Shown: positions 18,846 through 27,517, counted from the first letter of the stretch. The stretch is 64,000 nucleotides of DNA from Sphingobacterium corticibacterium (GCF_004208525.1 NZ_SGIT01000001.1:744001-808000), one strand, 5' to 3'. The notes: a model not told the origin generated them from the sequence alone. Numbers and translations: made by a program.

Positions 18846-19715
18846 ATGACAGAAGAAAAGAAAGATACCAATCCCATACCATTTTTAGTGAAGCTGGTTT
18901 TATGGATTTTATTATACGCCTCGTTTTGGTATTCCGGCGATTTTTATGAGCAACATCCTCGGCTGAATAAAGTGTCCGATGGACTTAATCTGTTTTTGAC
19001 AGCCAGCATATTGTTTTCTATAGGTCGGTATATCATTATAACCATATATAATAAGAGGCATGAAAAGCGCATAGTACGTGGTAATTTCGTGTTGGGTATT
19101 AATCGGCTTACGGTAGTACTCAACACATCTGTAGCGTTGATCAGTTTTATGATTGCTTTTGGTATAGACCCGCGAGAGTTTGTTACTAGCTTAACCATTG
19201 TGGCAATGGCAATAGCGGTTACATTTCGGGAATATATTACCAACTTGATATCGGGATTGTTTATTATGTTTTCGGATCAGCTGTCGGTAGGCGATAGGGT
19301 AAAGGTTGGCGAACATAAAGGGCGTATTGTCGATATCAATTTTTCTAGTCTGATTATACAAAATGAAGATGACGATATGGTCATGGTACCTAACAACATG
19401 GTTTTTACGTCTCCGATAATCAACTTGTCTGCACATCGCTCGACGCTTTTTTTGGTGAAATTTGAATTGCCGCTACAGGCTGCAGTGGAAGTGGATAAGT
19501 TGGAAAAAAGCATACAAGCGCTTCTGGCAAATCATCCTTATCTAACCGGAGAAGATGATTTACAGCTTAAAGTCGTTGAAATAGGGAAAGATTATGCTAA
19601 ATACAAGATGGAAATGCATGCAAAAAGCAGTAGTAACAAAGTACATAAACAAGTAGAAAATGAAGTGTTTAAAGAGGTTCTGAAGTTTAAGAAGGATTAT
19701 GATGTAGAGACTTAA
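18846..19715 (+). CDS. Small-conductance mechanosensitive ion channel (MscS family)
   Basis: The 289-residue membrane protein has three to four N-terminal TM helices (about residues 10-130), the pore-lining helix followed by the MscS beta-domain (GDRVKVGEHKGRIVDINFSSLIIQNEDDDMVMVPNNMVF) and a C-terminal cytoplasmic domain. It should release solutes during hypo-osmotic shock. The ATG at 18846 gives a normal start; an ATG six bases upstream and a TTG at 18801 are alternatives. It converges with coaA, whose stop is one base away. Confidence 0.9.
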   Translation: MTEEKKDTNPIPFLVKLVLWILLYASFWYSGDFYEQHPRLNKVSDGLNLFLTASILFSIGRYIIITIYNKRHEKRIVRGNFVLGINRLTVVLNTSVALISFMIAFGIDPREFVTSLTIVAMAIAVTFREYITNLISGLFIMFSDQLSVGDRVKVGEHKGRIVDINFSSLIIQNEDDDMVMVPNNMVFTSPIINLSAHRSTLFLVKFELPLQAAVEVDKLEKSIQALLANHPYLTGEDDLQLKVVEIGKDYAKYKMEMHAKSSSNKVHKQVENEVFKEVLKFKKDYDVET

Positions 19716-19716
19716 G

Positions 19717-20658
19717 CTATATTTTACGAACCTTTATTTGTTTAACAAAATGATGAGATCCTTTTTCCAGAATTAAATCCGCGCGGTAGCGGGTAGGTAA
19801 TATGTTCTTATGCAGGTTTGGGAGGTTAATGGTATTCCAGATAGTTGTAGCCATGGCAATACTTTCTTCTTTATCTAGATTGGCATAACGATGAAAATAG
19901 GAGGCCGGATTTTGGAAAGATGTTGCACGTAAAGATTCAAATCTATTAATATACCAATTTATTAAATCCTTCTCATCGGCATCGACATAAATAGAATAAT
20001 CAAAATAATCTGAAACGAAAACGCTGTTTCCAGTAGATGAGTTAACCTGCAATACATTTATCCCTTCCACAATAAGTATATCCGGTTGTGCTATGATTTG
20101 GCTTTCGTGCGGAATGACATCGTATTCCAAATGTGAATAAACAGGTACTTCAAACTGGGGAAGCCCAGATTTCATCGATGCAAGAAAACTCAGTAATAGT
20201 TTGGTGTCGTAACTCTCTGGAAAGCCTTTACGTATATTCCGTTCTGCTAAAATTTTGTTAGGGTACAGAAAACCGTCTGTTGTTACCAGCTCCACTTTGG
20301 GTTTGGTTGGAAGCATGGAGAGCACTTTCTGCAGCACACGTGCGGTTGTACTTTTTCCTGCAGCTACAGATCCAGCTATCCCTATGATAAAAGGAAGGCT
20401 ATTCGTAGCCTTGTTTAGAAAATTATTTACAGCAGCATGCTGGTCTTTTGTACGCTTAATCAAAATACCCAACAAGTGTGCTAACGGGAAATATATTTCT
20501 TCAATTTCGGTAACAGTGAGGGGTTCATTTAAAGCCCGTAAATTTTTCACATCCTCCCCCGCAAGGTGATGTGAAAAATGGCCGTTTAAATTTTTCCATT
20601 CCGTCCTGTCAAATAACTGAAATGGTGTATCAACCTCGCTGTTGTTAGTTGAAGACAT
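19717..20658 (-). CDS. coaA: Type I pantothenate kinase
   Basis: CoaA phosphorylates pantothenate, the first step of CoA biosynthesis. The 313-residue protein has the prokaryotic type I PanK fold: P-loop GSVAAGKST (residues 96-104), TTDGFLYPN, RKGFPESYD, VEGINVLQ and the C-terminal RYRADLILEKG. It shares a nearly identical promoter-region element with the SpmAB gene two kilobases away and is the last gene of the minus-strand run SpmAB-mgsA-osmC-coaA. Confidence 0.96.
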   Translation of the reverse strand: MSSTNNSEVDTPFQLFDRTEWKNLNGHFSHHLAGEDVKNLRALNEPLTVTEIEEIYFPLAHLLGILIKRTKDQHAAVNNFLNKATNSLPFIIGIAGSVAAGKSTTARVLQKVLSMLPTKPKVELVTTDGFLYPNKILAERNIRKGFPESYDTKLLLSFLASMKSGLPQFEVPVYSHLEYDVIPHESQIIAQPDILIVEGINVLQVNSSTGNSVFVSDYFDYSIYVDADEKDLINWYINRFESLRATSFQNPASYFHRYANLDKEESIAMATTIWNTINLPNLHKNILPTRYRADLILEKGSHHFVKQIKVRKI

Positions 20659-20680
20659 TTATTTAAATTTTGAATGTCGG

Positions 20681-20713
20681 CAAACATAGATAAAATGCTT
20701 CGCATTCACGAAT
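20681..20713 (-). promoter_or_regulatory. coaA promoter with embedded palindrome (copy 1 of a repeated element)
   Basis: Read on the minus strand, a TTCG -33-like box is followed by a 20-base spacer and TATGTTTG (20681-20688), 22 bases before the coaA ATG. The spacer holds the palindrome AATGCGAAGCATT, whose GCGAAGC core is a very stable mini-hairpin in single-stranded DNA. 30 of 33 bases are identical to 22822-22854. Confidence 0.6.
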
Positions 20714-20726
20714 ACATTATAAAAAA

Positions 20727-21128
20727 TTATATTAAATTGCTTTGTATGACAATAGGATTACTTAATATTTTATGTATCGGACATTTGTCGGCAATTTTCA
20801 ACAGGCGCTGTCTTTGCGTTTCATCGAGATTGCCATCCAGACGGATATGACACTTGATAAAATTAGTTTCCTGTAACTCACCCTTCTGTTTACTGACGGA
20901 TAAGGAAATTTCGATAGCATCTACATCCCATTTTTTTCGATCGGCATACATACGCATCGTAATCGCTTTACAGCTACCGAGGGATGATAACAGGAGTTCC
21001 GCTGGTGCCGGTCCTAAATCCTGACCGCCCAAGTCTTTTGGTTCATCGGCAATAAGCACGTGGGGCTGTATATGAATTTCTGTTTTGTATGGATCTTTTC
21101 CAATTTTTGTAATAACGCTTTTAGTCAT
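20727..21128 (-). CDS. OsmC family peroxiredoxin-like protein
   Basis: A 133-residue cytoplasmic protein with the two conserved cysteines of OsmC/Ohr relatives: LLSSLGSCKAITMRMYADRK and ADKCPIHKIL. Family members reduce organic hydroperoxides with dithiol help. The KCPIHK form places it in the YhfA/OsmC-like branch, so the exact substrate is uncertain. It starts 17 bases after mgsA ends and is probably cotranscribed with it. Confidence 0.88.
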   Translation of the reverse strand: MTKSVITKIGKDPYKTEIHIQPHVLIADEPKDLGGQDLGPAPAELLLSSLGSCKAITMRMYADRKKWDVDAIEISLSVSKQKGELQETNFIKCHIRLDGNLDETQRQRLLKIADKCPIHKILSNPIVIQSNLI

Positions 21129-21145
21129 ATGTCCCCGCTGATTGT

Positions 21146-21514
21146 TTAGGTAAATAATCCTTCAATAATTAGGCTTCCGGTTGCTGGATTTGTAGCTAAT
21201 GGTACATTATATAAATCAGATATCCGCATCAACATTTGAATATCAGGTTCATGAACGTGTTTACCTAATGGATCCCGGAAGAATATGATTCCGTCGACTT
21301 TACCTTCCGCCGTTAGTGCAGCGATCTGTGCATCACCTCCTTTAGGACCACTTAGTTTGAGCTCCACTTCTAACCCCGTTTTTGCTATGTAGGATCCAGT
21401 AGTACCTGTCGCAATGATGTGCGCTTCCTGAAGAAATTCAATATGGTCTTTTACAAATGCCACCATGTCTGCTTTCTTTCCGTCGTGTGCAATTAATGCA
21501 ATTGTTTTCTTCAT
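21146..21514 (-). CDS. mgsA: Methylglyoxal synthase
   Basis: MgsA converts dihydroxyacetone phosphate to methylglyoxal, a bypass that relieves sugar-phosphate build-up. The 122 residues contain the phosphate-binding and catalytic segments IALIAHDGKKADM, TGTTGSYI, SGPKGGDAQIA and FFRDPLGKHVHEPDI; the Asp in GGD and the histidine in HVHEPD are the known active-site positions. It lacks the N-terminal extension of the 152-residue E. coli enzyme, like other short members. A TATCTTAA box lies about 40 bases upstream. osmC follows directly, a sensible pairing of electrophile production and detoxification. Confidence 0.95.
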   Translation of the reverse strand: MKKTIALIAHDGKKADMVAFVKDHIEFLQEAHIIATGTTGSYIAKTGLEVELKLSGPKGGDAQIAALTAEGKVDGIIFFRDPLGKHVHEPDIQMLMRISDLYNVPLATNPATGSLIIEGLFT

Positions 21515-21573
21515 CTATTTAAATTTTGTTTTAGTGTTTTCTTTAGCACTTTAAGATAGTTAAAAATATTGGG

Positions 21574-22803
21574 CTATCCAAAGAAAATATAAGCTACAAT
21601 AATAGCGGCGATAATACCAACAAGTTCCGCTAAAAGCGCACAAGGTAATGCATGTCGTGTCTTTTTGATCGCTACCGATCCAAAATAAACAGCCAACACG
21701 TAAAATGTAGTTTCGGTAGAACCCTGTATTACACACGCCACACGGGCAGCAAAATCATCAGCACCTTTTGTTGCCATCAGCTCTACCATCAGTCCCCGCG
21801 CACCCGAACCACTCAATGGTTTCATGAATGCGACGGGCAATGCTTCTACAAAAGAAGTGTCTATTCCTACTAATGCGATGAGCGAAGAGATGCCCTGTAC
21901 CAAATAATCCATCGTGCCAGAAGCTCGAAACACCGCTATACCCACTAAAATGGCTACCAGATAGGGGATAATTTTCACGGCCACTTCGAATCCCTCTTTT
22001 GCGCCTTCGATAAAGGCATCATATACGTTGATACGTTTAAATAAAGCTAGGGCAATGAATGAAACAAAGATGCTAAATAAAACGAGATTACCGAATACGC
22101 GGGATATCACATCAATTTCCGCAGGTGCTAATGTGCTGAAATAATATAATGCACTGCCTACCAAAACAAGCAATCCACCCAAATAGAGGATAATCGTTTT
22201 ATGAAAGAGGTTAATTTTTTGGTAAATGGCAACCATAACAAGTGCGGCTAGTGTCGAAAAGAAAGTCGCAATAAGAATAGGTAAAAAGATGTCGGAGGGT
22301 TGTGCAGCGCCGGCTTCTTGTCTATAGGCCATAATAGAAATAGGTAGCAACGTTAGACTTGATGCATTTAATACAATAAACATAATCTGCGCGTTGCTGG
22401 CGGTATCTTTCTGGGGATTAAGTTCCTGTAGTTCCTTCATTGCTTTTAATCCTAATGGCGTAGCGGCATTGTCCAGACCTAAAGCATTGGCCGAAAAATT
22501 CATCAGTATGGAACCCAATGCGGGATGGTTTTTAGGGATTTCGGGAAAAAGCCGGTTAAAAAAAGGCCCGACGGCTTTAGCAAAGATATTAATCATACCT
22601 CCTTTTTCTCCTATTTTCATAATCCCTAGTGCAAACGTCATCATACCGATTAAACCGAGAGATATGGTGGCACCATTAGCTGCGCTTTCAAAGAGAGAAT
22701 TCACAATATTTTGGAAAACCTCGGTATCGCCGCCAATAAGCTTAACGATAGCAACTAGAAATGTTATTAAGAAAAAAGAGACCCAAATGTAATTTAGTGC
22801 CAT
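21574..22803 (-). CDS. Nucleoside-recognition (Gate) domain membrane protein, SpmA-SpmB fusion
   Basis: A 409-residue polytopic membrane protein with about ten TM helices made of two Gate domains in tandem, corresponding to Bacillus spore maturation proteins SpmA (N-terminal half, SANALGLDNAATPLGLKAMKEL) and SpmB (C-terminal half, MKPLSGSGARGLMVELM, ACVIQGSTETTFYVLAVYFG). The organism does not appear to sporulate, so the role is something else, perhaps transport; this is unresolved for the family. Its promoter region is nearly the same as that of coaA. Confidence 0.85.
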   Translation of the reverse strand: MALNYIWVSFFLITFLVAIVKLIGGDTEVFQNIVNSLFESAANGATISLGLIGMMTFALGIMKIGEKGGMINIFAKAVGPFFNRLFPEIPKNHPALGSILMNFSANALGLDNAATPLGLKAMKELQELNPQKDTASNAQIMFIVLNASSLTLLPISIMAYRQEAGAAQPSDIFLPILIATFFSTLAALVMVAIYQKINLFHKTIILYLGGLLVLVGSALYYFSTLAPAEIDVISRVFGNLVLFSIFVSFIALALFKRINVYDAFIEGAKEGFEVAVKIIPYLVAILVGIAVFRASGTMDYLVQGISSLIALVGIDTSFVEALPVAFMKPLSGSGARGLMVELMATKGADDFAARVACVIQGSTETTFYVLAVYFGSVAIKKTRHALPCALLAELVGIIAAIIVAYIFFG

Positions 22804-22821
22804 ACGTGTTTTTTTGCTGCG

Positions 22822-22854
22822 TAAACCTAAATAAAATGCTTCGCATTCACGAAT
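22822..22854 (-). promoter_or_regulatory. SpmAB-gene promoter with embedded palindrome (copy 2 of the repeated element)
   Basis: On the minus strand the element ends in TAGGTTTA (22822-22829), a near-consensus -7 box 18 bases before the ATG; the AATGCGAAGCATT palindrome lies two bases before it in the same register as in the coaA copy. Further upstream both copies are AT-rich. Confidence 0.55.
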
Positions 22855-22876
22855 TCCTTAAAATAAAAATTATTTT

Positions 22877-22931
22877 GAGTAATTCATTTTTATATGCAAT
22901 TTAATTACGCATAATATAAAATGAATTATTC
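22877..22931 (-). terminator. Long AT-rich inverted repeat after the patatin gene
   Basis: Arms of 21 and 23 bases (22877-22897 and 22909-22931; left arm begins GAGTAATTCATTTT) pair with a small bulge around an 11-base loop. It lies about 100 bases after the patatin stop and is followed on the minus strand by a T-rich stretch. It may be a terminator, but the stem is unusually long and AT-rich for one. Confidence 0.45.
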
Positions 22932-23026
22932 ATCATCGTATGTTTTCAAATGCATTCATGAGCACTACGTGGTTTATTCCGCTCTCCTCTGCCATCAAGG
23001 GCCATTTTATAGAGGAAATTTAGGAC

Positions 23027-24076
23027 TTAATTTTTTAAAAAATTCCATACGGATCGATCCGAGTTATTTTTTTTGTCCTGTATGATTTCAGCGACTATTT
23101 GATTCATCCGTTCTTCATGTTCACTGATTAATTTATCCCCTAACGAGATCAGTTTTTGGATATTAGACGGAGAAGCAGAATCCATGGATGGGTTGATAGA
23201 GGAGAGACTACTAGGTTCTATACGGATATAATTACTCGATTTGTTAACAGACCGGAACAATTGTTTTAAGTAATAGTCTGTACTTTCCGCAGAGCTACTG
23301 CTCATGATATCGACTAATGCAGGTCCGATGGAGATAGCCCACTTCTTTTTGAAATCTTCGTAATTATACGATATTTTTGACAACCCGGTTCCCAAAGAAA
23401 GAATCCAAATATCATTTATTTTATACGTATTATAGCTTTTAATGACCTCTAAAAGAGCGGATAGGGAAGGGTTGTGGGCAAAGACACCGCCATCAACTAA
23501 GGGATAGCGCGTTTCAGCGAGAGAAAATATCTCTGCCACCGAGAAATACGTAGGCGCAGCGGACGTCGCACGACAGGCATCTCGTATGTAAAAGTCGCGC
23601 GAGTCACCATGCGATATGGCCTTTTGTTGTCGGAAAAGATGATTTTTACGTAATTCAATATTATATGCAGTGATAATGCAAGGCTTGAGCAGTTCACTAA
23701 GCCTTTTATCTCCAAAATAACTTTTCAAAACATTTTCCAATATCGTCTCATCGTAAAGTTCGCTTAACAAACCGAATTTGCTCAGAAAACGACGCCAAGT
23801 TGAAGCAGAAAATATTTCTGTACCGTGGTCTACATAAATATCCAGTGCATCCTTCGCGGTATACTTTTGTTTTTTCGGATCGCTATCATCCGGGCATAAT
23901 AATATAGATAAAAGGATTCCGCCGGTGCTTGTACCTGCAAAAAAATCAAAATAGTCGGTTAAATGCGCTTTGGGATTATTAGTTGCCTGTTGTATTTTTT
24001 CTTCTAACGCTACCAAAAACATTCCTGGAATGATACCTCGGATACCGCCGCCGTCTATTGAAAGTATTCTCTTCAT
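23027..24076 (-). CDS. Patatin-like phospholipase
   Basis: A 349-residue soluble acyl hydrolase with the Ser-Asp dyad of patatins: oxyanion loop DGGGIRG (residues 8-14), nucleophile Ser50 in GTSTGG and Asp195 in DGG. Patatins cleave phospholipid acyl chains. Relatives serve as CapV effectors of CBASS antiphage systems, but no cyclase, sensor or ancillary gene is nearby, so a stand-alone lipase is the simpler reading. The region is AT-rich with about 220 bases of non-coding DNA downstream, and may be a later acquisition. Confidence 0.88.
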   Translation of the reverse strand: MKRILSIDGGGIRGIIPGMFLVALEEKIQQATNNPKAHLTDYFDFFAGTSTGGILLSILLCPDDSDPKKQKYTAKDALDIYVDHGTEIFSASTWRRFLSKFGLLSELYDETILENVLKSYFGDKRLSELLKPCIITAYNIELRKNHLFRQQKAISHGDSRDFYIRDACRATSAAPTYFSVAEIFSLAETRYPLVDGGVFAHNPSLSALLEVIKSYNTYKINDIWILSLGTGLSKISYNYEDFKKKWAISIGPALVDIMSSSSAESTDYYLKQLFRSVNKSSNYIRIEPSSLSSINPSMDSASPSNIQKLISLGDKLISEHEERMNQIVAEIIQDKKNNSDRSVWNFLKN

Positions 24077-24185
24077 ACGCTCATTCGGTTTATCTTTTAA
24101 ATCTAGGTAAAAAAGGTCAAACCGGCGAATTTTTTATATCTTGCCCTATTAAATATAAATCAAGAAACGAGTGCTGAAGCAACAA

Positions 24186-24686
24186 ATGGCTATAAAATTT
24201 CGGTTAGAAAAACTAATTCCTGCTGATTTTCCGATATATTTCGATTTGGTTGGTAATGAAGATGTAATGGCGATGATTACAGAGCGGGCTATTCCGCTAG
24301 AAGAAGCAAAATCGGATTACGAGAAGCGGATGTTGGAAAATCAGTTTCATAGTGATTTTGGACATTTTAAAATCATGGAGGAAAAATCCGATAATTTTAT
24401 AGGGGTTGGAAAATTGGAAATAGAGGCACCCGATAGTAATAAGGCCGAGTTGGGATATATGCTTCTACCTAAATATTGGGGAAAGGGGATTGCAAGTGAG
24501 GTTGCCTATCAGCTAATCGGAGCAGCGAGGAAACATGTCTTTATTAAAAAGTTGTTTGCCATCATAGACCCCAAAAATATCCCATCTAGAAAAATCCTAG
24601 TTAACAATGGTTTTGTTTCTAAGGAATTTACGGATTTTGATGGTTTACCGGGAGAGGTTTTGGAATTGGTAATTCCGCGAAATTAA
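24186..24686 (+). CDS. GNAT family N-acetyltransferase
   Basis: A 166-residue acetyltransferase of the RimJ/RimL-like type, using acetyl-CoA. Motif A is visible as LGYMLLPKYWGKGIASEVAYQL (Gly-Lys-Gly pyrophosphate loop) and the C-terminal part has NIPSRKILVNNGF, typical of this family. The substrate is unknown. The ATG at 24186 is preferred over a GTG at 24171. A TATCTTG sequence about 40 bases upstream may be its promoter. Confidence 0.85.
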   Translation: MAIKFRLEKLIPADFPIYFDLVGNEDVMAMITERAIPLEEAKSDYEKRMLENQFHSDFGHFKIMEEKSDNFIGVGKLEIEAPDSNKAELGYMLLPKYWGKGIASEVAYQLIGAARKHVFIKKLFAIIDPKNIPSRKILVNNGFVSKEFTDFDGLPGEVLELVIPRN

Positions 24687-24694
24687 ACGAACTA

Positions 24695-24988
24695 TTATTT
24701 TTTGTTCAGATACTCTATCTTGTAATCACCGATATGATTGTTGCTCTCCGCAATTTTCTTTTTGTGGGTAAAGTAGTTAAATAATCCGATAGCAATCAAG
24801 ATGGCCGAAATGCCGATAAATATATTTTCAATAATTCGTCCGTATTCTACCGTAGTCAAATTATTTATACTTATGCCCGCAACCAAAAAATACATGGACG
24901 TGCGTATAAAAGCCAATAAAGTGGATTGATTGGCTAGAATTGTTCTTTGCAAAGCTAATTTTTCCCGTAAAATCAAATCCTTATTCAT
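24695..24988 (-). CDS. DUF202 (YidH-like) small membrane protein
   Basis: A 97-residue protein with the DUF202 signature LALQRTILANQSTLLAFIRTSMYFLVAG and two TM helices. Function is unknown; members occur widely as small inner-membrane proteins. It lies between a convergent GNAT gene and the tRNA-Ser gene. Confidence 0.82.
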   Translation of the reverse strand: MNKDLILREKLALQRTILANQSTLLAFIRTSMYFLVAGISINNLTTVEYGRIIENIFIGISAILIAIGLFNYFTHKKKIAESNNHIGDYKIEYLNKK

Positions 24989-25045
24989 CTTATCTGCTGT
25001 AACTTCCTTCGGATCGAACCCTGCAGATTCTCATCCCTAAACGCT

Positions 25046-25082
25046 ATAAAAGTAAAAGTCCATCTTTTGGATGAACTTTTAC
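25046..25082 (-). terminator. Intrinsic terminator after tRNA-Ser
   Basis: On the minus strand a 13-bp stem (GTAAAAGTTCATC / GATGGACTTTTAC, one G-T pair) with a five-base loop is followed by TTTTATA. It begins four bases after the tRNA end. Confidence 0.85.
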
Positions 25083-25086
25083 CTTG

Positions 25087-25173
25087 CGGAGAGAGCGGGA
25101 TTCGAACCCGCGGTACCGTTTCCAGTACGACAGTTTAGCAAACTGTTCCTTTCGGCCACTCAGGCACCTCTCC
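25087..25173 (-). tRNA. tRNA-Ser (anticodon GCT)
   Basis: An 87-base class II tRNA: acceptor GGAGAGG pairs with TCTCTCC, anticodon stem-loop CAGTTTGCTAAACTG has GCT at the anticodon, a variable arm (GTACTGGAAACGGTAC) of serine-tRNA length follows, and the T-arm has GGTTCGAATCC. The discriminator is G and CCA is not encoded. It would read AGC and AGU codons. Confidence 0.96.
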
Positions 25174-25188
25174 TTTATTTGAGTAGTG

Positions 25189-25219
25189 CAAACATAACGC
25201 AAATATTTCAATCCACAAA
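25189..25219 (-). promoter_or_regulatory. tRNA-Ser promoter
   Basis: On the minus strand TTTG (25216-25219), a 19-base spacer and TATGTTTG (25189-25196) match the full Bacteroidota sigma-factor consensus, 15 bases upstream of the mature tRNA 5' end. Confidence 0.75.
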
Positions 25220-25269
25220 GCTTTAAACCCGTTTTTTTACTAAAAACGAATAAACATCTGACACTCAAT

Positions 25270-27423
25270 TTAATTTTTTGTATTAGGCGTTGCAAGAGCA
25301 GTTTTCTTGTTGACATCATAGTCAATCCGTACGTGATAAATGCTCTTTAGCATCGATTTAAAAATATCCGAAACTTCGGTAATATCACGCATCGTAATAT
25401 CAGAATTAATAAACTGCCGTTGAGCAATTTTGTAATCCACAATCTTATCTACCAAGTTATTGATAGACTCCTCGGTAGGCTCTTTCAACGCTCTTGAAGC
25501 AGCTTCTACCGAATCTGCAATCATGAGTACGGCAGTCTCTTTAGAAAAAGGTACCGGGCCTGGATATTTGAAGATGCTTTCGTCTACCAATTTGTCTGGA
25601 TTGTTCTTGAGGGCCATATTATAGAAATAATCGACTTTCGTTGTGCCGTGGTGTGTGCGTATAAAATCAATAATAACATCTGGCAGTTGGTTTTTCTTCG
25701 CCATTTCAATGCCTTTATGCACGTGCGATATAATAATTTGAGCAGATTGTTCCGGTGTAAGCTCTGCGTGGGGGTTGATGTCTGTTTTTTGGTTTTCGAT
25801 GAAAAACAAAGGATTCGACATTTTCCCGATATCGTGATATAATGCTCCTGCACGAATTAACAACGGATTTCCACCAATTTTATAGATAGCTGCTTCTGCA
25901 AGATTAGCAACCTGTAAGGAATGCTGAAAAGTTCCAGGCGCTTTTAAGGAAAGTTCCCGTAACAAACGGGAATTACTATTGGTCAATTCCATTAACGTCA
26001 GATCGGAGACGATGCCAAATAAGCGCTCGAATGCATATATTAATGGATAGGCGAGGAGCGTTAATCCGACGCTAACAACGAAAGGTATAATGTCTGTCCA
26101 GTAAATAGTGCTTATAGATCCGTTACGTGTTAACACTAAACCCACATAAGCGATGATATAAGTCCCTAGAATGATAAGCGATGATACTAAAAACTGTTCC
26201 CGTTTGACGAGTGTTCTGATGCTGTAAATAGCCACCATACCGGTCATAAACTGTAAAAACACGAACTCAAAGCTATTTGGTACAAATAGGGCGGCTAGCA
26301 ATACCATGAGCAAATGGATGTTCAGGGCTACACGTGTGTCGAACAACACCCTAAAGATAATTGGAACACTACAGTAGGGGATGTAATAAAGGTTAGGGAT
26401 TTTCATGTTGATGGCCCATGAGAGCACACCAAGCATGGATATAATGACGATTAAAATAATAAATAGCAACCTGTTACTATCAAATATAGTTGATCGGAAA
26501 AAATACAAGAAGACCATTAAAAGGGATACACACATGGAGATGACGACAAAGTGGCCAAGCATAACGTATCCCTGATTACCGCTAATGCGCGCTTCATCCT
26601 CAAAAACCTTACGTAAAGAAGTCAATTTCTGGTAAGTTTCATTACTGATGATTTTATCTTTTTCTGCGATAAGTTCTCCTTTTTGTACCATTCCACGGGT
26701 AGTAGAAATATTAGCCAACGCATTCTGTTCCGCTTTGTTTGTTAGATTTTCATGAAAAATGTAATTAATCGTAACGTAGTTTTTGAGCGTCTCTGCCAGC
26801 CAGCTCTTCTGATCTATTTTGTTATTTCTGGAAAGGTTGCTTTCGATATACTGGTTAGCCGATTCGATGGTGAAAATATCTGCCGTATTTTTCTGTTGGG
26901 CAACATTATCTTGAAGTAGTGTGAAATTATACTGGCTTTGGGCTTGGTCCACCTGTTCCGCGTTCAGCCCCTTGTTTTGATAACGGTTATTCAACGAGAT
27001 AATACCTCTATTGTAAACGTAACTAAGAAGGGCATTTCCGACAGACTGGTATGTTTCTTTATCTTGATTAGATATGGAATCCATATTTGCTATTTGCCAT
27101 TTCTCCGCAATATCCGTATTAAATTGATCAATTTGTTCTTTGCTGACACTACTGTTTAAATTGTATATAGGTTGTACGGTCTTCAAGATCTGCTCTCTAT
27201 CTTTATTAAGCTCCTCCTGTGTTTTTAAGATGGCAAAATTATAGGGAGATACAAGGTTCTCATGATTCCATACTTTTCCTTTTTCAAATTCGTACCGAAA
27301 GCGTGGTTGTTTAGGTAAAAAAATACAAATCAATATGATTGCCAAAATGATCATGGCAGATTTCACTATAAAAGAATTGTTTTGATTCTTGTCGCGAAGA
27401 TAATTGATCTTGAGTTTAGCCAC
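25270..27423 (-). CDS. 7TM-HD family phosphohydrolase (PgpH-like, probable c-di-AMP phosphodiesterase)
   Basis: A 717-residue inner-membrane protein: one N-terminal TM (about residues 20-42), a long extracytoplasmic domain (about 45-280), a block of seven TM helices (about 290-480) and a cytoplasmic HD domain with H-(x)n-HD-(x)n-D metal ligands (GTFQHSLQVANLAEAA, ALYHDIGKM, IIISHVHKGIEMAK, RTHHGTTKVDYF). Listeria PgpH of this architecture hydrolyses c-di-AMP; the same reaction is inferred here. Length and domain order fit the family. It is on the opposite strand to rpe. Confidence 0.9.
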   Translation of the reverse strand: MAKLKINYLRDKNQNNSFIVKSAMIILAIILICIFLPKQPRFRYEFEKGKVWNHENLVSPYNFAILKTQEELNKDREQILKTVQPIYNLNSSVSKEQIDQFNTDIAEKWQIANMDSISNQDKETYQSVGNALLSYVYNRGIISLNNRYQNKGLNAEQVDQAQSQYNFTLLQDNVAQQKNTADIFTIESANQYIESNLSRNNKIDQKSWLAETLKNYVTINYIFHENLTNKAEQNALANISTTRGMVQKGELIAEKDKIISNETYQKLTSLRKVFEDEARISGNQGYVMLGHFVVISMCVSLLMVFLYFFRSTIFDSNRLLFIILIVIISMLGVLSWAINMKIPNLYYIPYCSVPIIFRVLFDTRVALNIHLLMVLLAALFVPNSFEFVFLQFMTGMVAIYSIRTLVKREQFLVSSLIILGTYIIAYVGLVLTRNGSISTIYWTDIIPFVVSVGLTLLAYPLIYAFERLFGIVSDLTLMELTNSNSRLLRELSLKAPGTFQHSLQVANLAEAAIYKIGGNPLLIRAGALYHDIGKMSNPLFFIENQKTDINPHAELTPEQSAQIIISHVHKGIEMAKKNQLPDVIIDFIRTHHGTTKVDYFYNMALKNNPDKLVDESIFKYPGPVPFSKETAVLMIADSVEAASRALKEPTEESINNLVDKIVDYKIAQRQFINSDITMRDITEVSDIFKSMLKSIYHVRIDYDVNKKTALATPNTKN

Positions 27424-27509
27424 TTGCTTGTCGTTTTTATGCTATCCAATATAATTTACAACAAATGTACTAAATACTAATTTACTCGCATAATAGCCTT
27501 AAACTTCCG

Positions 27510-27517
27510 TATCTTTG
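27510..27517 (+). promoter_or_regulatory. rpe promoter -7 element
   Basis: TATCTTTG, exact consensus, 18 bases before the rpe ATG at 27536. It overlaps a TTG that extends the frame upstream, supporting the ATG as start. Confidence 0.65.

Noticed and set aside
23027-24076. CBASS antiphage system with CapV effector
   Set aside because: No nucleotidyltransferase, E1/E2 or other CBASS gene is adjacent; neighbours are GNAT and an SpmAB-type membrane protein.
25087-25173. Integration site at tRNA-Ser
   Set aside because: The tRNA has its own promoter and terminator and no repeat of its 3' end or integrase is visible nearby.
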